From Macrotis lagotis (taxonomy: Eukaryota; Chordata; Mammalia; Peramelemorphia; Peramelidae): 64,000 bases of DNA. The translations under genes were made by a program, and so were the position numbers. The notes beneath the pieces are model-generated. The model searched no databases, was not told where the DNA came from, and was given only the letters and a program-made list of their open reading frames with translations. The stretch lies in contig NC_133661.1 in NCBI RefSeq assembly GCF_037893015.1, positions 184,824,306-184,888,305 on the forward strand, written 5' to 3'. The stretch's first letter is position 1. Each line of letters opens with the position of its first letter. Below are positions 46,150-56,500 of the stretch, in pieces.

Positions 46150-47094
46150 ATGGAAGAGGCTATCCTGCCTAATCAAACTTCAGTGAGTTATTTCCGGTTG
46201 CGAGGTCTGTCCACCAACGAGAAAATACAGATGACTGTATTTGCAGTGTTTCTCATTTTCTATATCCTGACTCTGATGGGTAACATCCTCATTGTCATCA
46301 CTATCATCTATGATCGCCGACTCCACACTCCCATGTATTTCTTCCTTAGCAACTTGTCCTTCATTGATGTCTGCCACTCCACTGTCACAGTCCCCAAGAT
46401 GCTAGTAGACACCTGGTCTGAAGAGAAGCTAATCTCCTTTGATGCTTGTGTGGTTCAGATGTTTTTCTTGCATCTCTTTGCCTGCACTGAAATTTTTCTC
46501 CTCACAGTCATGGCCTATGATCGCTACGTGGCCATCTGCAATCCTTTGCACTATATGACAGTGATGAACTGGAAGGTATGTGTACTACTGGCTGCAGCAC
46601 TCTGGATTGGAGGAACAATTCACTCAGTGGCCTTGACCTCCCTTACCATCAGGCTGCCCTACTGTGGTCCTGATGAGATTGATAACTTCTTCTGTGATGT
46701 GCCCCAGGTTATCAAACTGGCCTGCACAGATACTCGAATCATTGAGATCCTCATTGTCTCTAACAGTGGGTTGATCTCTGTGGTCTGCTTCATCGTACTG
46801 GTGGTCTCCTATGCTGTCATACTGGTATCGCTAAGAAAGCGGATCTCATCAGGCAGGCGCAAGGCCCTGTCAACCTGTGCAGCCCACCTCACAGTCGTTA
46901 CGCTTTTCTTGGGGCACTGCATCTTCATCTATTCCCGCCCTTCCACCAGCCTTCCTGAGGACAAAGTGGTGTCTGTGTTTTTCACAGCTGTCACCCCACT
47001 TCTGAATCCTATCATTTATACCTTGAGGAATGAGGACATGAAAAATGCCTTAAATAAGTTAACAGGGAGGAAAGAAGGGAAAGAAGATAAGTGA
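46150..47094 (+). CDS. OR4E1: Olfactory receptor, OR4E1-like, tandem copy 2
   Basis: An intact 314-residue odorant receptor with the same hallmarks as the gene at 22,051: NQT at 8-10, Cys100, MAYDRYVAIC at 121-130, KALSTC at 238-243 and LNPIIYTLRN at 285-294. It differs from copy 1 at 14 residues: E99A, F162L, T168R, L218V, I266T, I273V, A276V, A279T, I281V, F284L, L288I, S299N, Y302N and E313D (copy 1 to copy 2). Eleven of these lie after residue 217. From memory of human OR4E1, copy 2 is closer in this region (DKVVSVFFTAVTPLLNPIIY), so copy 2 may keep the ancestral 3' half. Both copies are open and likely functional. Ligands are unknown. Confidence 0.96.
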   Translation: MEEAILPNQTSVSYFRLRGLSTNEKIQMTVFAVFLIFYILTLMGNILIVITIIYDRRLHTPMYFFLSNLSFIDVCHSTVTVPKMLVDTWSEEKLISFDACVVQMFFLHLFACTEIFLLTVMAYDRYVAICNPLHYMTVMNWKVCVLLAAALWIGGTIHSVALTSLTIRLPYCGPDEIDNFFCDVPQVIKLACTDTRIIEILIVSNSGLISVVCFIVLVVSYAVILVSLRKRISSGRRKALSTCAAHLTVVTLFLGHCIFIYSRPSTSLPEDKVVSVFFTAVTPLLNPIIYTLRNEDMKNALNKLTGRKEGKEDK

Positions 47095-47890
47095 AAATTA
47101 TTTCCAACCCTTATGCTATCTGCTTTTCAACCAATATTTATGGAGCAATTATATGCTAATCACTGAGGGGAATAAAAAAAGGAATGAGATGCATTCTCTG
47201 ACTTCAATAACTGATATAAACACAAAAATATTATAGTAGAAGATAATAGATGTTTAGGAAAAGTACAAAATGTTATGAGAGTCTGGAGGCAGAAGAATTC
47301 ATTTTCTGTTTGGGGAATCAGTGAAGAAAGATTGAAAAAATGGGCAGTATTTCATAAAGCAATTTACAGATTTAGAATAATAGTAAGAGTAAAGGCCCGG
47401 AGGAAAATTGGGGGGGGGGGGTGCGATATGGTAAAGAAGGGAAATGATGGTAAAGAGAGTGAATAGAAAGCTACTGAACTAGCCAAAACAGGCAACAACT
47501 AAGAATCTGAACTTTTGTGGTAACCACTGGAATGGAAAGGGGAGGTTTGAATCAAAATAAGATTTGAGAGTAGAATCATTGGTTCTTCAGGCCTGGGATA
47601 ATGAGGGCCAGATTAGAATCAGTCAGGTGCTCATCATTTGCACAAAAGGACCAGAGAGAAACTACCTGTAGTTCAGGTCAATTCATACTTGCAATCACAG
47701 CAACAACAGAAGCTTTCACTCTAAGTCACATCAAGAGAAAAGAAAGTGTTTAATGGAAAGAACAATACAATAGGCAACTGAAGATCTAAAAGCTCATTCA
47801 GGACCTTCTCTTAAATTCTATAATTTTAGGAAGTTATTTAAATTCTCATGGCCTTGAATATTGCATTTGTAATATAGAAAGAATAATATT
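47095..47890 (+). other. 3' flank of OR copy 2, homologous to 22,996-23,775
   Basis: It aligns to the other OR 3' flank with many substitutions and indels. It includes a run of 12 G at 47,410-47,421. Homology ends where the antisense L1 begins in the copy 1 flank. The similarity level marks an older duplication than the 24-kb unit. Confidence 0.8.
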
Positions 47891-47984
47891 TATTAGTCTG
47901 TCTATAAATCAAAGTTATGGTATGGGAAAATAAGGTAATAAATACAGTGTTTGAGAAATAAAAATATTATATAACAATAAGCTA

Positions 47985-48550
47985 TTTCTTTGCCCTTGGA
48001 GTTGGGAAGACCCTGGTTCAAGTCCTGCCTAAAACATATACTGACTGTGGGATATGCTAAGACTTTTTTGATCTGCATTGGTAGAGTTTTATTCATCAGA
48101 AGTTCTCTTTACCAATGAAATTACAAATTCAATCTAAAAAAATCAATAATTTCATGACATTGGGAACAGTAGATATCTTCTATCTTCTGCCTTTCTTTTT
48201 TCTCTTTTACTCTTCATTCCATGTTGAAAGATAAGAGAAAGTATATGATTCTATAACTGTCACATCTCAAATAATAACTCTCATCTTGAATTTGCCTAAG
48301 AATAAGTATTGAATTTGGGCTAGTTGATGATACAGTGGATAAAATGCCAGGCTTGGAGTCAGAAAGAACTTAGTTCAAATTCAACCTCACATATTAATAG
48401 TTACATGACCCTAGGCAAGGCATTTACCTTCTGTTTTCCTCCGTTTCCTCATTTTACAAATGAGGATAATAATACTCCCAAGGCTATTGTGAGGATCTAG
48501 TAAGATAATACTAATAAAGCACATAATAAGTACTTTATAAATATTAGTTA
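47985..48550 (+). repeat. SINE fragments including a nearly full MIR-type SINE
   Basis: A short SINE head piece with 'gttgggaagaccctggttca' lies at 47,985-48,060. A fuller MIR-type SINE at 48,312-48,550 shows 'ggcttggagtcagaaagaac', 'catgaccctaggcaaggcat', 'cctcattttacaaatgagga' and 'gaggatctagtaagataata'. Bases 48,061-48,311 are unassigned. An old repeat piece of the 'gtatttattaaacacctact' type is at 48,690-48,800. Confidence 0.65.
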
Positions 48551-48819
48551 CCATAATTAATAACAACCATGCCAAAGGATCCAACACTTACCACTTTGAC
48601 CAGAGATTCTCTGATAATCATAATGACATTCAATAAATAAAACTCAGTCTAAGTGTTGTGGTCACTCCCTACTTCAAGAAATGTAAGTCAGTGTGTCAGT
48701 ATTTATTAAACACCTACTAAGTACTGGGGTTACAGACCAAAACAAAAGTCAATGCTTGCCATGAGGGAGCTTGTAGTTTAATGGGGAAGACAAGTTTGTT
48801 TTTTATATGGATACAGTTG

Positions 48820-49465
48820 CCCTTTACATAAATTCACATTACACAAATTTGACTTTATATAAAGTCAGAAATAAATCTTCATTCAAAAAAGATCACCTCT
48901 GTTAACTTTACTGTATAGCACTTTGTTCACTCTGTTCTATCTTCTCTGCTTGGTGCTCTATAGGGTCTCCCACACCTGCACCAGAAAAAAATACTAAAAA
49001 AAGAAAAACCTCCAAGTGAAAACAGAGACTGCTGTTGCTGGTGTATCGGACTCCCAGGCTGTCTTCCCATCATCTGCATAAGTGTTCTATATGTCTGTCC
49101 CTAACCCCATCCATCTATTGTCAGTCTTCTGCCTGCATCCAAGTCCATACCTCAATATGTCAGCCTCCTTATGTTCCACCTTCACCCATATCCCCATAGG
49201 CTTTTTCTTTTGGTTCTAGCCAGGACCTACAAATCCCTGGTTCTGGCCCCTTGAATTCCTCCTTCTACTTTCACTTCTCTGCCCACAGTCCTCTCCTTCT
49301 AGAAACATATGCAGGTCCCCCCCCTCCACAGGCAATCCGCTTTCTGCCTCCCCCCATTCCTCAATTCCTTGGACAATTTCACATTACATAAAATTTACTT
49401 TTTTGAAAGTGATCCTCCTATGTGAAATTTGCAAAGTTATCCTCCTATATAAAATGGAAACTGTG
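48820..49465. mobile_element. Possible Tigger-like non-autonomous DNA transposon remnant
   Basis: The left end 'cagttgccctttacataaat' followed by 'tcacattacacaaatttgac' has the wording of Tigger/pogo-type termini. The right side has 'ctatgtgaaatttgcaaagt', an approximate inverted match. Between them lie about 500 bases of C/T-rich non-coding DNA. The inverted match is weak and no transposase remnant was seen. It could instead be unrelated unique DNA. Confidence 0.3.
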
Positions 49466-49544
49466 AAAGTCTCATTCAAAAGAACTGGATAGATCAGGAT
49501 TGTTAGTGAAAAGCCTAAATTATAGAATAATTAGCCAAAATGGC

Positions 49545-49750
49545 ATTGAAAAGGCATTGGATTTAGAGTTTTAAGATTTGGATTCAAATATTATCTCCAA
49601 AAGTTATTTTATGACCTCTGAAACATCACCATTCTCTCTTTCCTCATTTAAAAAAAAATATCAAAAATAAAATGTCTTGCCTATTTCACAAGATTTGTTT
49701 GAAGATTGCAACAAATAATTGCTGTGAAATTGCTTTGTACATCAATAGGT
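49545..49750 (+). repeat. MIR-type SINE, diverged
   Basis: 'ggcattggatttagagtttt', 'ggattcaaatattatctcca', 'ctctctttcctcatttaaaa' and 'tttcacaagatttgtttgaa' keep the MIR head-core-tail order. Confidence 0.55.
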
Positions 49751-49783
49751 ACTATGCAGAGTGTTCTAGAAGTCTTGGTATAG

Positions 49784-49945
49784 GGTTTTTTTAGGATTTT
49801 TTTTGCAAGGCAAATGGGATTAAGTGGCTTGCCCAAGGTCACACAGCTAGGTAATTATTAAATGTCTGAGACCAGATTTGAACCCAGGTACTCCTGACTC
49901 CAGGGCCGGTGCTTTATCCACTATGCCACCTAACTGCCTTCCTGT
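49784..49945 (-). mobile_element. WSINE1-type SINE, antisense
   Basis: The antisense tail 'tttttttgcaaggcaaatgg' leads to 'cacacagctaggtaattatt' and 'ccaggtactcctgactccag'. It is bounded by perfect 12-base direct repeats gtcttggtatag (49,772-49,783 and 49,946-49,957), indicating a fairly young insertion. Confidence 0.9.
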
Positions 49946-50084
49946 GTCTTGGTATAGTTTTAAAGATTTTTAAACTATATAAACTTTAATAGCTTAAAAC
50001 CACAATAAGACTTTTGAGATACTTTGCACATCAGTCAATTATGCTTTTATTAATGTTTTTGATAATGTTATAACAGTTCTAATC

Positions 50085-50693
50085 TACCAGAAGAACATTA
50101 TGCACTAACAACAACATCAGATGATTATCAACCATGTTGGACTTGTTCATTTCAGCAGTACAATAATCAAAGAGAATTTTAAAAGACTTGTGAGGGGTGG
50201 CTAGGTGGTACAGTGGATAGAGCACCGGCCCTGGAGTCAGGAGTACTTGAATTCAAATCTGGCCTCAGACACTTAATAATTACCCTAGCTATGCGGCCTT
50301 GGGAAAGCCACTTAACCCCATTGCCTTGCCAAAAAAAAAAGAGACTTGTGATAGAAAATACCATCCATATCCAGAGAAGGAAATGTGGAGTTTAAAGGAA
50401 GAAGCTTATTATCTTCAATTTTTAAAAGTTATCTCATGTATTATGTCACTTTTTTCTCTCTAATGCCTTCTTTCATCCATTTGGATCTGATTCTTTTCTC
50501 ATAAGATCAATATAGTTCTGTGTTTAACATAGTTATAAATGTAGAACCTATTTTAGATCACTTTCTGTAAGGGGGAGGGAGAGAGAAAAATGTAAAATTC
50601 AAACCATTGCAAAAAAAGATTGGTGAAAACTATCATTGCATGTAGTTGGAAAAGGAAATAAATAAAATATCTTTTAAAAAGAAAAGAAATAAA
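50085..50693 (+). mobile_element. L1/HAL1-type LINE 3' UTR, sense, split by a SINE
   Basis: It starts with 'agaacattatgcactaacaa' and 'atgattatcaaccatgttgg' (end of ORF2 zone). After a SINE it continues with 'ccatatccagagaaggaaat' and 'aacatagttataaatgtaga', and ends with the A-rich 'ggaaataaataaaatatc' tail. It is the same type of 3' end as the antisense pieces at 135-663. Confidence 0.7.
50194..50341 (+). mobile_element. WSINE1-type SINE inside an L1/HAL1 3' UTR
   Basis: A full SINE with 'ggtggctaggtggtacagtg' head and A10 tail, flanked by agacttgtga at 50,184-50,193 and 50,342-50,351. Confidence 0.9.
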
Positions 50694-50799
50694 GATCCAA
50701 AGAAATAATTTACAACCAAAAAAACGCAGTTCTAATCTAAGGACAGACTGACTGATGAACAATGTAGAATTCTTTCTTTAGAATTCCTTTCTTTATATC

Positions 50800-50960
50800 A
50801 GTTCTGTGGGGCAGTTAATCTATTTTTACAGATAAAGAAACTGAGAGATATTAAGTGACTTGTCTAGATTCATTAATATAATAATAAAAAAGATATTCAA
50901 ACTCAAATCTGAATCCAAATTGAGAGGTCTTTACACTGTAGCATACTGCAAACTAGAAGG
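50800..50960 (-). repeat. MIR-type SINE fragment, antisense
   Basis: 'cagataaagaaactgagaga' leads to 'aagtgacttgtctagattca' and 'caaactcaaatctgaatcc', the antisense MIR order. Bases 50,961-51,319 hold nothing recognised. Confidence 0.55.
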
Positions 50961-51319
50961 GGATATCCATTTGATCATTTCCATAGAGGAAAAACCTAGT
51001 CAGTTTGACCCTAAGAAATGAACACTGAGGATTGTTTGCCCTATTCAATCCATGTTTTATGAAATTTAGGGGGAAATGATGTAGTCCAGAAAGAAAGACT
51101 CAGGGGCCTCAATGAAACAGTCAGAAGACGCCCATGAGAAAAAACTATGCCTGAGATTAGGAGCCAGAAAGACCCCCACCCCACTCTCATCTCCAGAGGG
51201 GACCTCTACTTGACACTGGGATTCAGATAGTCTGATATTTGGTCTATGGCCAGCACCTGGAGAGATTCCCAGAAAAAGTTTAAATAAGGGGGTAGGAGGA
51301 AGGAAGGCAGAAATAATCT

Positions 51320-51928
51320 GTCCAGGAATTCAATAATTCAATAAGATCAAATAGACAATTTTGATTATATGAAATTTGAAAGTTTTACTCAATTAAATCC
51401 TTTGTAAATGAATTAGGTAACTGAGGAAAAGCCTTTGCAATAAATTCACTGAGAAAGGTCTGATTTCCAATAAATATAAAGCACTGATTCATATTTATAA
51501 TAAAAACCATTTACCAATTGATATATAATCAAAGAAAGAAATCCAAGCTATCAATTATCATATGGAAAATTGATCTAAATCACCAATGATTAGAAAAATA
51601 AAAATTAAAGCAACTTTAAGGTTACATCACACACTCATCAGACTGAAAAGATGATGAAAAAAGAAAATCAAAATTGTGGGAGGAACTGTGGGAAAACAAA
51701 TGCATTGTTGGAGGATTTATAATTATATCTAACCATTCTAGGAAGTCATTTAGAACTATGCCAGAAGGTTACTAAACTATGTATAGGAGCCTGTTATACC
51801 ATTACTTGAGTTTTAACTTCCAAAAAAATTCAAAGAAAGAAGAAAATATTCTATTTGTACAAAAAGATATTACAGCTCTTCTCACTACAGTTAAAAATTG
51901 GATACTAAAGGAGTATCCAGGTGGCAAA
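51320..51928 (+). mobile_element. Old L1 ORF2 C-terminal region, part 1 of 3 (host of a nest)
   Basis: A diverged sense L1 sequence equivalent to the C-terminal ORF2 zone at 10,700-11,220. It includes 'tcatatggaaaattgatcta' and 'gatattacagctcttctcac'. It is interrupted by a MAR1 SINE and resumes at 53,406. Confidence 0.7.
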
Positions 51929-52140
51929 GAGCAGCTAGGTGGCAGAATGGTTAAAGTGCTCCTAGCCCTGGAGTTAGGAAGACCTGAATTCAAATTTGAT
52001 CTCAGATTAGCTGTGTGACTCTGGGCAAATCACTTAAAACCCTGTTTGCTTCACTTTCTTCATTTATAAAATGAACTGGAGAAAGAAATGGCACTCCAAT
52101 ATCTTTGCCAAAAAAACTCCAAAATGGAGTCAAAAAGAGT
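51929..52140 (+). mobile_element. MAR1-type SINE, main part (split by an L1)
   Basis: 'gagcagctaggtggcagaat', 'ccctggagttaggaagacct', 'ctgtgtgactctgggcaaat' and 'actggagaaagaaatggcac' run to 'ccaaaatggagtcaaaaaga'. The expected last ~30 bases of MAR1 are found at 53,372-53,405, beyond an L1 insertion. Confidence 0.8.
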
Positions 52141-53371
52141 AAGTAATAGTTTATCTATCAGATCTATGGAAAGGGAAGCAGAGTATGACTAAGGAAGAGA
52201 TGGAGAACATCACTAAAAACAAACTAGATCATTTTGATTACAATAAATTAAAAAGCTTTTGCACAGACAAAACCACTGTAACCAACATCAAAAGAAATGT
52301 AGTAAACTGGGAAACAATCTTTACAACTAATGATTCTGACAAAGGACTCATTTCTAAAAGATACAGAGAACTGAGTCAATTTAAAAAAAAAGCCATTCCC
52401 CAATTGACACATGGTGGAAGGATATGCAAAGGCAATTTCTAGGTGAGGAGATCAAAGCAATCCATAGTCACATGAAAAATTGCTCCAAATCATTACTTAT
52501 TAGAGAAATGCAAATTAAAGCTTCTCTGAGGTACCACCTCATACCTCTCAGACTGGCCAATATGACCAGAAAGGATAACAATCATTGTTGGAAGGGTTGT
52601 GGGAAATCTGGGACACTATTACAATAATGGTGGAGCTGTGAACTCATCCAACCTTTCTGGGGAGCAATTTGAAACTACACCCAAAGGGCAACAAAAATGT
52701 GCATACCCTTTGATCCAGCAATACCACTACTGACCTATACACTGAAGAGATGATGAAAAGGGGTAAAAACATCACTTGTACAAAAATATGCATAGCAACC
52801 CTGTTTGAGGTGGCAAAGAATTGGAAATCAAGTAAGTGTCCTTCAGTTAGGGAATGGCTTAGCAAACTGTGGTATATGTATAGCTTGGAACACTATTGTT
52901 CTATTAGAAACTAGGAGGGACAGGAATTCAAGGAAGCCTGGAGAGATTTGCATGGACTAATGCTGACTGAGATAAGCAGAACCATAAAAACACTGTACAC
53001 CCTAACAGCAACATGGGGGTGATGATCAAGCTTGATGAACTAACTCATTCTGTCAGTGCAACAATCAGGGACAATTTGGGGCTGTCTGCAATGGAGAATA
53101 CATACCATCTGTATCCAGAGAAAGAACTGTGGAGTTTGAACAAAGACCAAGGACTATTAACTTTAATTTAGGGGAAAAAAATGATATTGTCTTATCTTAC
53201 TATCTCATATACATTATGTTTCTTCCTTAAAGATATGATTTCTCTCTCATTACATTCAATTTGGATCAATGTAAAGATTGGCAAATTGCCTTCTGGGGGG
53301 TGGAGGGAGAGAAGTAAGATTAGGAGAAAATTTGTAAAACTCAAAATAAATAAAATATTTAAGTAAAAAAC
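52141..53371 (+). mobile_element. L1 LINE, strongly 5'-truncated, inserted in a MAR1 SINE
   Basis: It holds the last part of ORF2 and the 3' UTR of the younger L1 group. Open stretches at 52,185-52,442 (LKSFCTDKTTVTNIKRNVV) and 52,424-52,627 (HSHMKNCSKSLLIREMQIKA) match the elements at 10,680-11,050 and keep about 107 bases missing there. It ends with 'aaataaataaaatatttaag' and an A-rich tail. Confidence 0.85.
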
Positions 53372-53405
53372 AAAAGTCAGTCATGACTGAACAATCACAC
53401 AACAA
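53372..53405 (+). mobile_element. MAR1-type SINE, last bases
   Basis: 'agtcagtcatgactgaacaatc' is the MAR1 3' terminus that should follow 52,140. It shows that the L1 at 52,141 split the SINE. Confidence 0.75.
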
Positions 53406-53603
53406 AACTGAGTATCAACCTATTGGAGACTGGAAAAAGCCATTGCAGAACATGAAAAAATGGGATATTATCATGCCATAAGAAATAATGAAATGGACTA
53501 TTTAAAAGAAAATGGGGAAGATCTCTATGAACTCATACAGAGCCAAGTGAGCAGGTCTAGGATAAAAATTTACACAATGATATCATTATTGGAAAAAACA
53601 TTG
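53406..53603 (+). mobile_element. Old L1, part 2 of 3
   Basis: 'gggatattatcatgccataa', 'gaaatggactatttaaaaga' and 'agccaagtgagcaggtctag' continue the L1 begun at 51,320. It ends in the target duplication aaaaaacattg (53,593-53,603). Confidence 0.7.
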
Positions 53604-56235
53604 TGGGGAGGCAGAGTCAAATTGGAGGGTGAAGGCAGAAAATCCCAGTTCTCCCTCACACAACTCCAAATAACTTTAAATAATGACTCTAACCAAATTC
53701 TAGAGTGTTAGAACCCACAGAAAGACTTAGTGAAATAATTTTCTGGCCCAAGACAGCTTAGAAAATTCACAGGAAAGGTTTGTTACACCAAGGTTGGAAA
53801 GGGCCACAGCACAGCCCAGGCTGTGCTGTGCTGGCCTCAATGGCTGCACTGGAGTAAACTGACTGAAACCATCTAGGTGGGAAAGGGAGGAGGGGATGGA
53901 GGGATCTCCTGGGTCTCTGGGGCATATGAGTCCCTGGCGAGGGTGGAAGTTTCCAGACCTCTCAGTTCAGGGATTGCCAAAGATAATTGGGAATTTCAGC
54001 ATCAAAACTCTGCTGCACCTGAGTGAGCATGGAGTCCAGTCCAACACAGGCTTTGGTGTAGACCCAGCCCCAGAAACTAGGAGCAGGCTTGAGCAGCCAC
54101 CTGGAAGGGAGCCACCTGGTAGCTGCTTCTAGAATACTCAGCCTAAATATGATAAGGTCAGAGAAGACTGCAAAAGTCTTTCTGCTATCCCTGGGGCAGG
54201 ACTGTTATTTTGGTCATACTCAGATCCAGGTCACAGTCTGGGGAACCAGTCTCAGGAAAAAGGGCTCTATTGCTATAGCAGAAGAGGGACCCTCCTCACA
54301 GTTACAAGGCAGAGGGGAGTGCTTATAGTTAGCCACAGACAAGAACACAGGCCAGGAGAACAGTAAGAGCTTTTCATAAGACTTTGAAGGGATTGAGGTG
54401 CCTAGGGGGTAGGGAGGGTGTCCCTGAAAACAGCTGCAAAAACCCTCAAAAGCTTAGGATAGTGTCCTCCACCCTAGAAGCAGAGCTGCTCCTTAACAAA
54501 GAGTTAAAATCAAGTGATAGACTGGGAAATGAGCAAATAACAGAAGAAAATTAAAATCTGATCATAGATCATATAGGATAAAAATAAATACTCAGAAGAT
54601 AACAAAGTCAAAACTTCTGTATCCAAAGCCTCCAAGAAAAATGTTATTTCATCTCAGGATATGAAAGGGTTACAAAAATTTTTTGAAAACCAAGTAAGGG
54701 AGGTAGAGGGAAAATTGGGAAGAGAAATGAGAGCCATGTGGAAAAATCATGAAAACCAAGGCAGCAGCTTGGAGAAGGAGATACAAAAAAAAAATACTGA
54801 AGAAAATTACATCTTAAAAACTAGGTTAGGTCCAACGGAAAAAGCAGTCCAAATGACCAATGAGAAGAATGCCTTAAAAAGTAGAATTAGTCACATGGAA
54901 AAGGAGATAGTAAAGCTCTCTGAAGAAAATGATTCCTTCAAATGTGGAATAGACCCAAGGGAAGCTGGTGACTTTGCAAGAAATCAGGAAATAATAAAAC
55001 AAAAAATCAAAAGAATGAAAAATTAGAAGAAAATGTGAACTATCTCATTGGATAAACAATTGATCTGGAAAACAGTTCCAGCAGAGATAATTTAAAAATT
55101 ATTGGGCTACCTAAAAGTCATGACCAGGAAAAGAACCTAGACTTCATTTTTCAGGAAATTATCTGGCAAAATTGCATTGATATTCTACAAGCAGAGTGGT
55201 AAAATAGAAATTGAGGGAATCCCCCAATCACTTCCTGAAAGGATCCAAAAATGGAAACTTCCAGGAATATTACAGCTAAATTCCAGAACCTCCAAGTCAA
55301 GGAGAAACATTACAAGCAGTCAGAAAAAAAGCAATTAAAATATAATGAAGCCATAGTCAGGATTACAAAACATTTAGCAGCTTACACTTAAAGGGCCTGT
55401 AGGACTTGGAATGTGATATTCCAAAAGGCAAAAGAACTTGAATTACAACCAAGAATCAACTACCCAGGAAAACTGAACACATTCTTTCAGGGGAAAAGAT
55501 AGACATTCAATGAAATAGGGGACTTTCAAACTTCCCTGTTGAAATGCCCAGAACTGAACCAAAAGTTTGTTCTCCCAGTATAGGACTCAGATGAAGTATA
55601 ATGAGCGTGGATGGGAAGAGCAAATCATGAGGGATTTAATGATATTGAACTACTTCTATTCCTGCATGGGAAAATGATACTGATAACTTCTATGAACATT
55701 CTCATTTACTAGGACAGTTAGAAGGAGGTAAAATATAATATAAAGATGTACTGGGAGAAAGGGAAAAGAGAGATAAGCTAGGCTAAATTATTTCACATAA
55801 AAGAGGCAAAAAAACTTTTGCAATAGAATGGAAGGGGGGAAGATGAGGGAATGAGTAAGTTTTCACTCTCATCAGAAATGGCTCAGAGAGGAAATAACAT
55901 ATACACTGAATTGGGTATAGAAATCTCTCTTACTCTAGAGGAAAATAGGAGAGAAAAGAGATGGGAGAAAGGAGACAGGGGGAGCGGAGAAGGTGGGAGA
56001 GGATAGAAGAGAGGGGGAAGATAGTGGGAGAAGATGGTCAGAATGCACTTTTGAGGAGGGACAGGATGAAAGGAGAGCAAAAATAAAATTAATGGAGATG
56101 GGGAAGGATAAGATGGAGGTAAATAGCAATAGCAACTGTGGGAAAAAAATATTGAAACAATAACTCTAATGGACTTATGATAAAGAATGCTATCCATTCC
56201 AAAGACAGAGCTGATGGTATCTGAATACAGACTGA
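53604..56235 (+). mobile_element. HAL1-like ORF1-only LINE, sense, inserted in an old L1
   Basis: It starts 'tggggaggcagagtcaaatt' with a GC-richer 5' UTR. An open 121-residue coiled-coil stretch (54,661-55,026, with VREVEGKLGREMRAMWKNHE) is ORF1-like, and decayed ORF1 C-terminal sequence continues to about 55,500. A purine-rich 3' region ends at 'tgaatacagactgaaa'. No RT sequence is present. aaaaaacattg flanks both sides (53,593-53,603 and 56,236-56,246). It is the same family as 664-3,531 but ends about 130 bases earlier at its 3' side. Confidence 0.7.
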
Positions 56236-56500
56236 AAAAAACATTGAAAGGTTTTTAGAACTCTGACCAATACAGTGATAAATCACAATTCCAAAAGACT
56301 GTAGATGATATATACCACTCATCTCCTGAAAGGGAGGTTATGAACTTACAATGTAGAAAGAGACATAGATGTTCAGTAAAGTTAATGTGGATGGTAGTTT
56401 TGCTGAACTACGTATACATGTGTTGAGGTATATATATATATATATATATGTTTTTCAGCTTTCTTTCTCTTTCAATATGCTTAATGGGAAAGGCAGAAGG
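56236..56500 (+). mobile_element. Old L1, part 3 of 3 (3' UTR)
   Basis: 'ttagaactctgaccaataca', 'aatcacaattccaaaagact', 'actcatctcctgaaagggag' and 'tgaacttacaatgtagaaag' continue the old L1 beyond the HAL1 insertion. A short TA tract is at 56,431-56,450. Confidence 0.65.

Larger units (their letters stand above)
24123..47094 (+). repeat. Tandem segmental duplication, copy 2
   Basis: This is a direct-orientation copy of 1-22,995. It carries the same nested L1/HAL1/SINE insertions, the same microsatellites and a second intact OR gene. Its first base here is set by the window edge of copy 1, so the true left junction may lie further left, up to or inside the region 3' of the first OR gene. Its right junction falls inside the OR coding sequence, where copy 2 switches to sequence about 11% different from copy 1. 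Confidence 0.97.
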
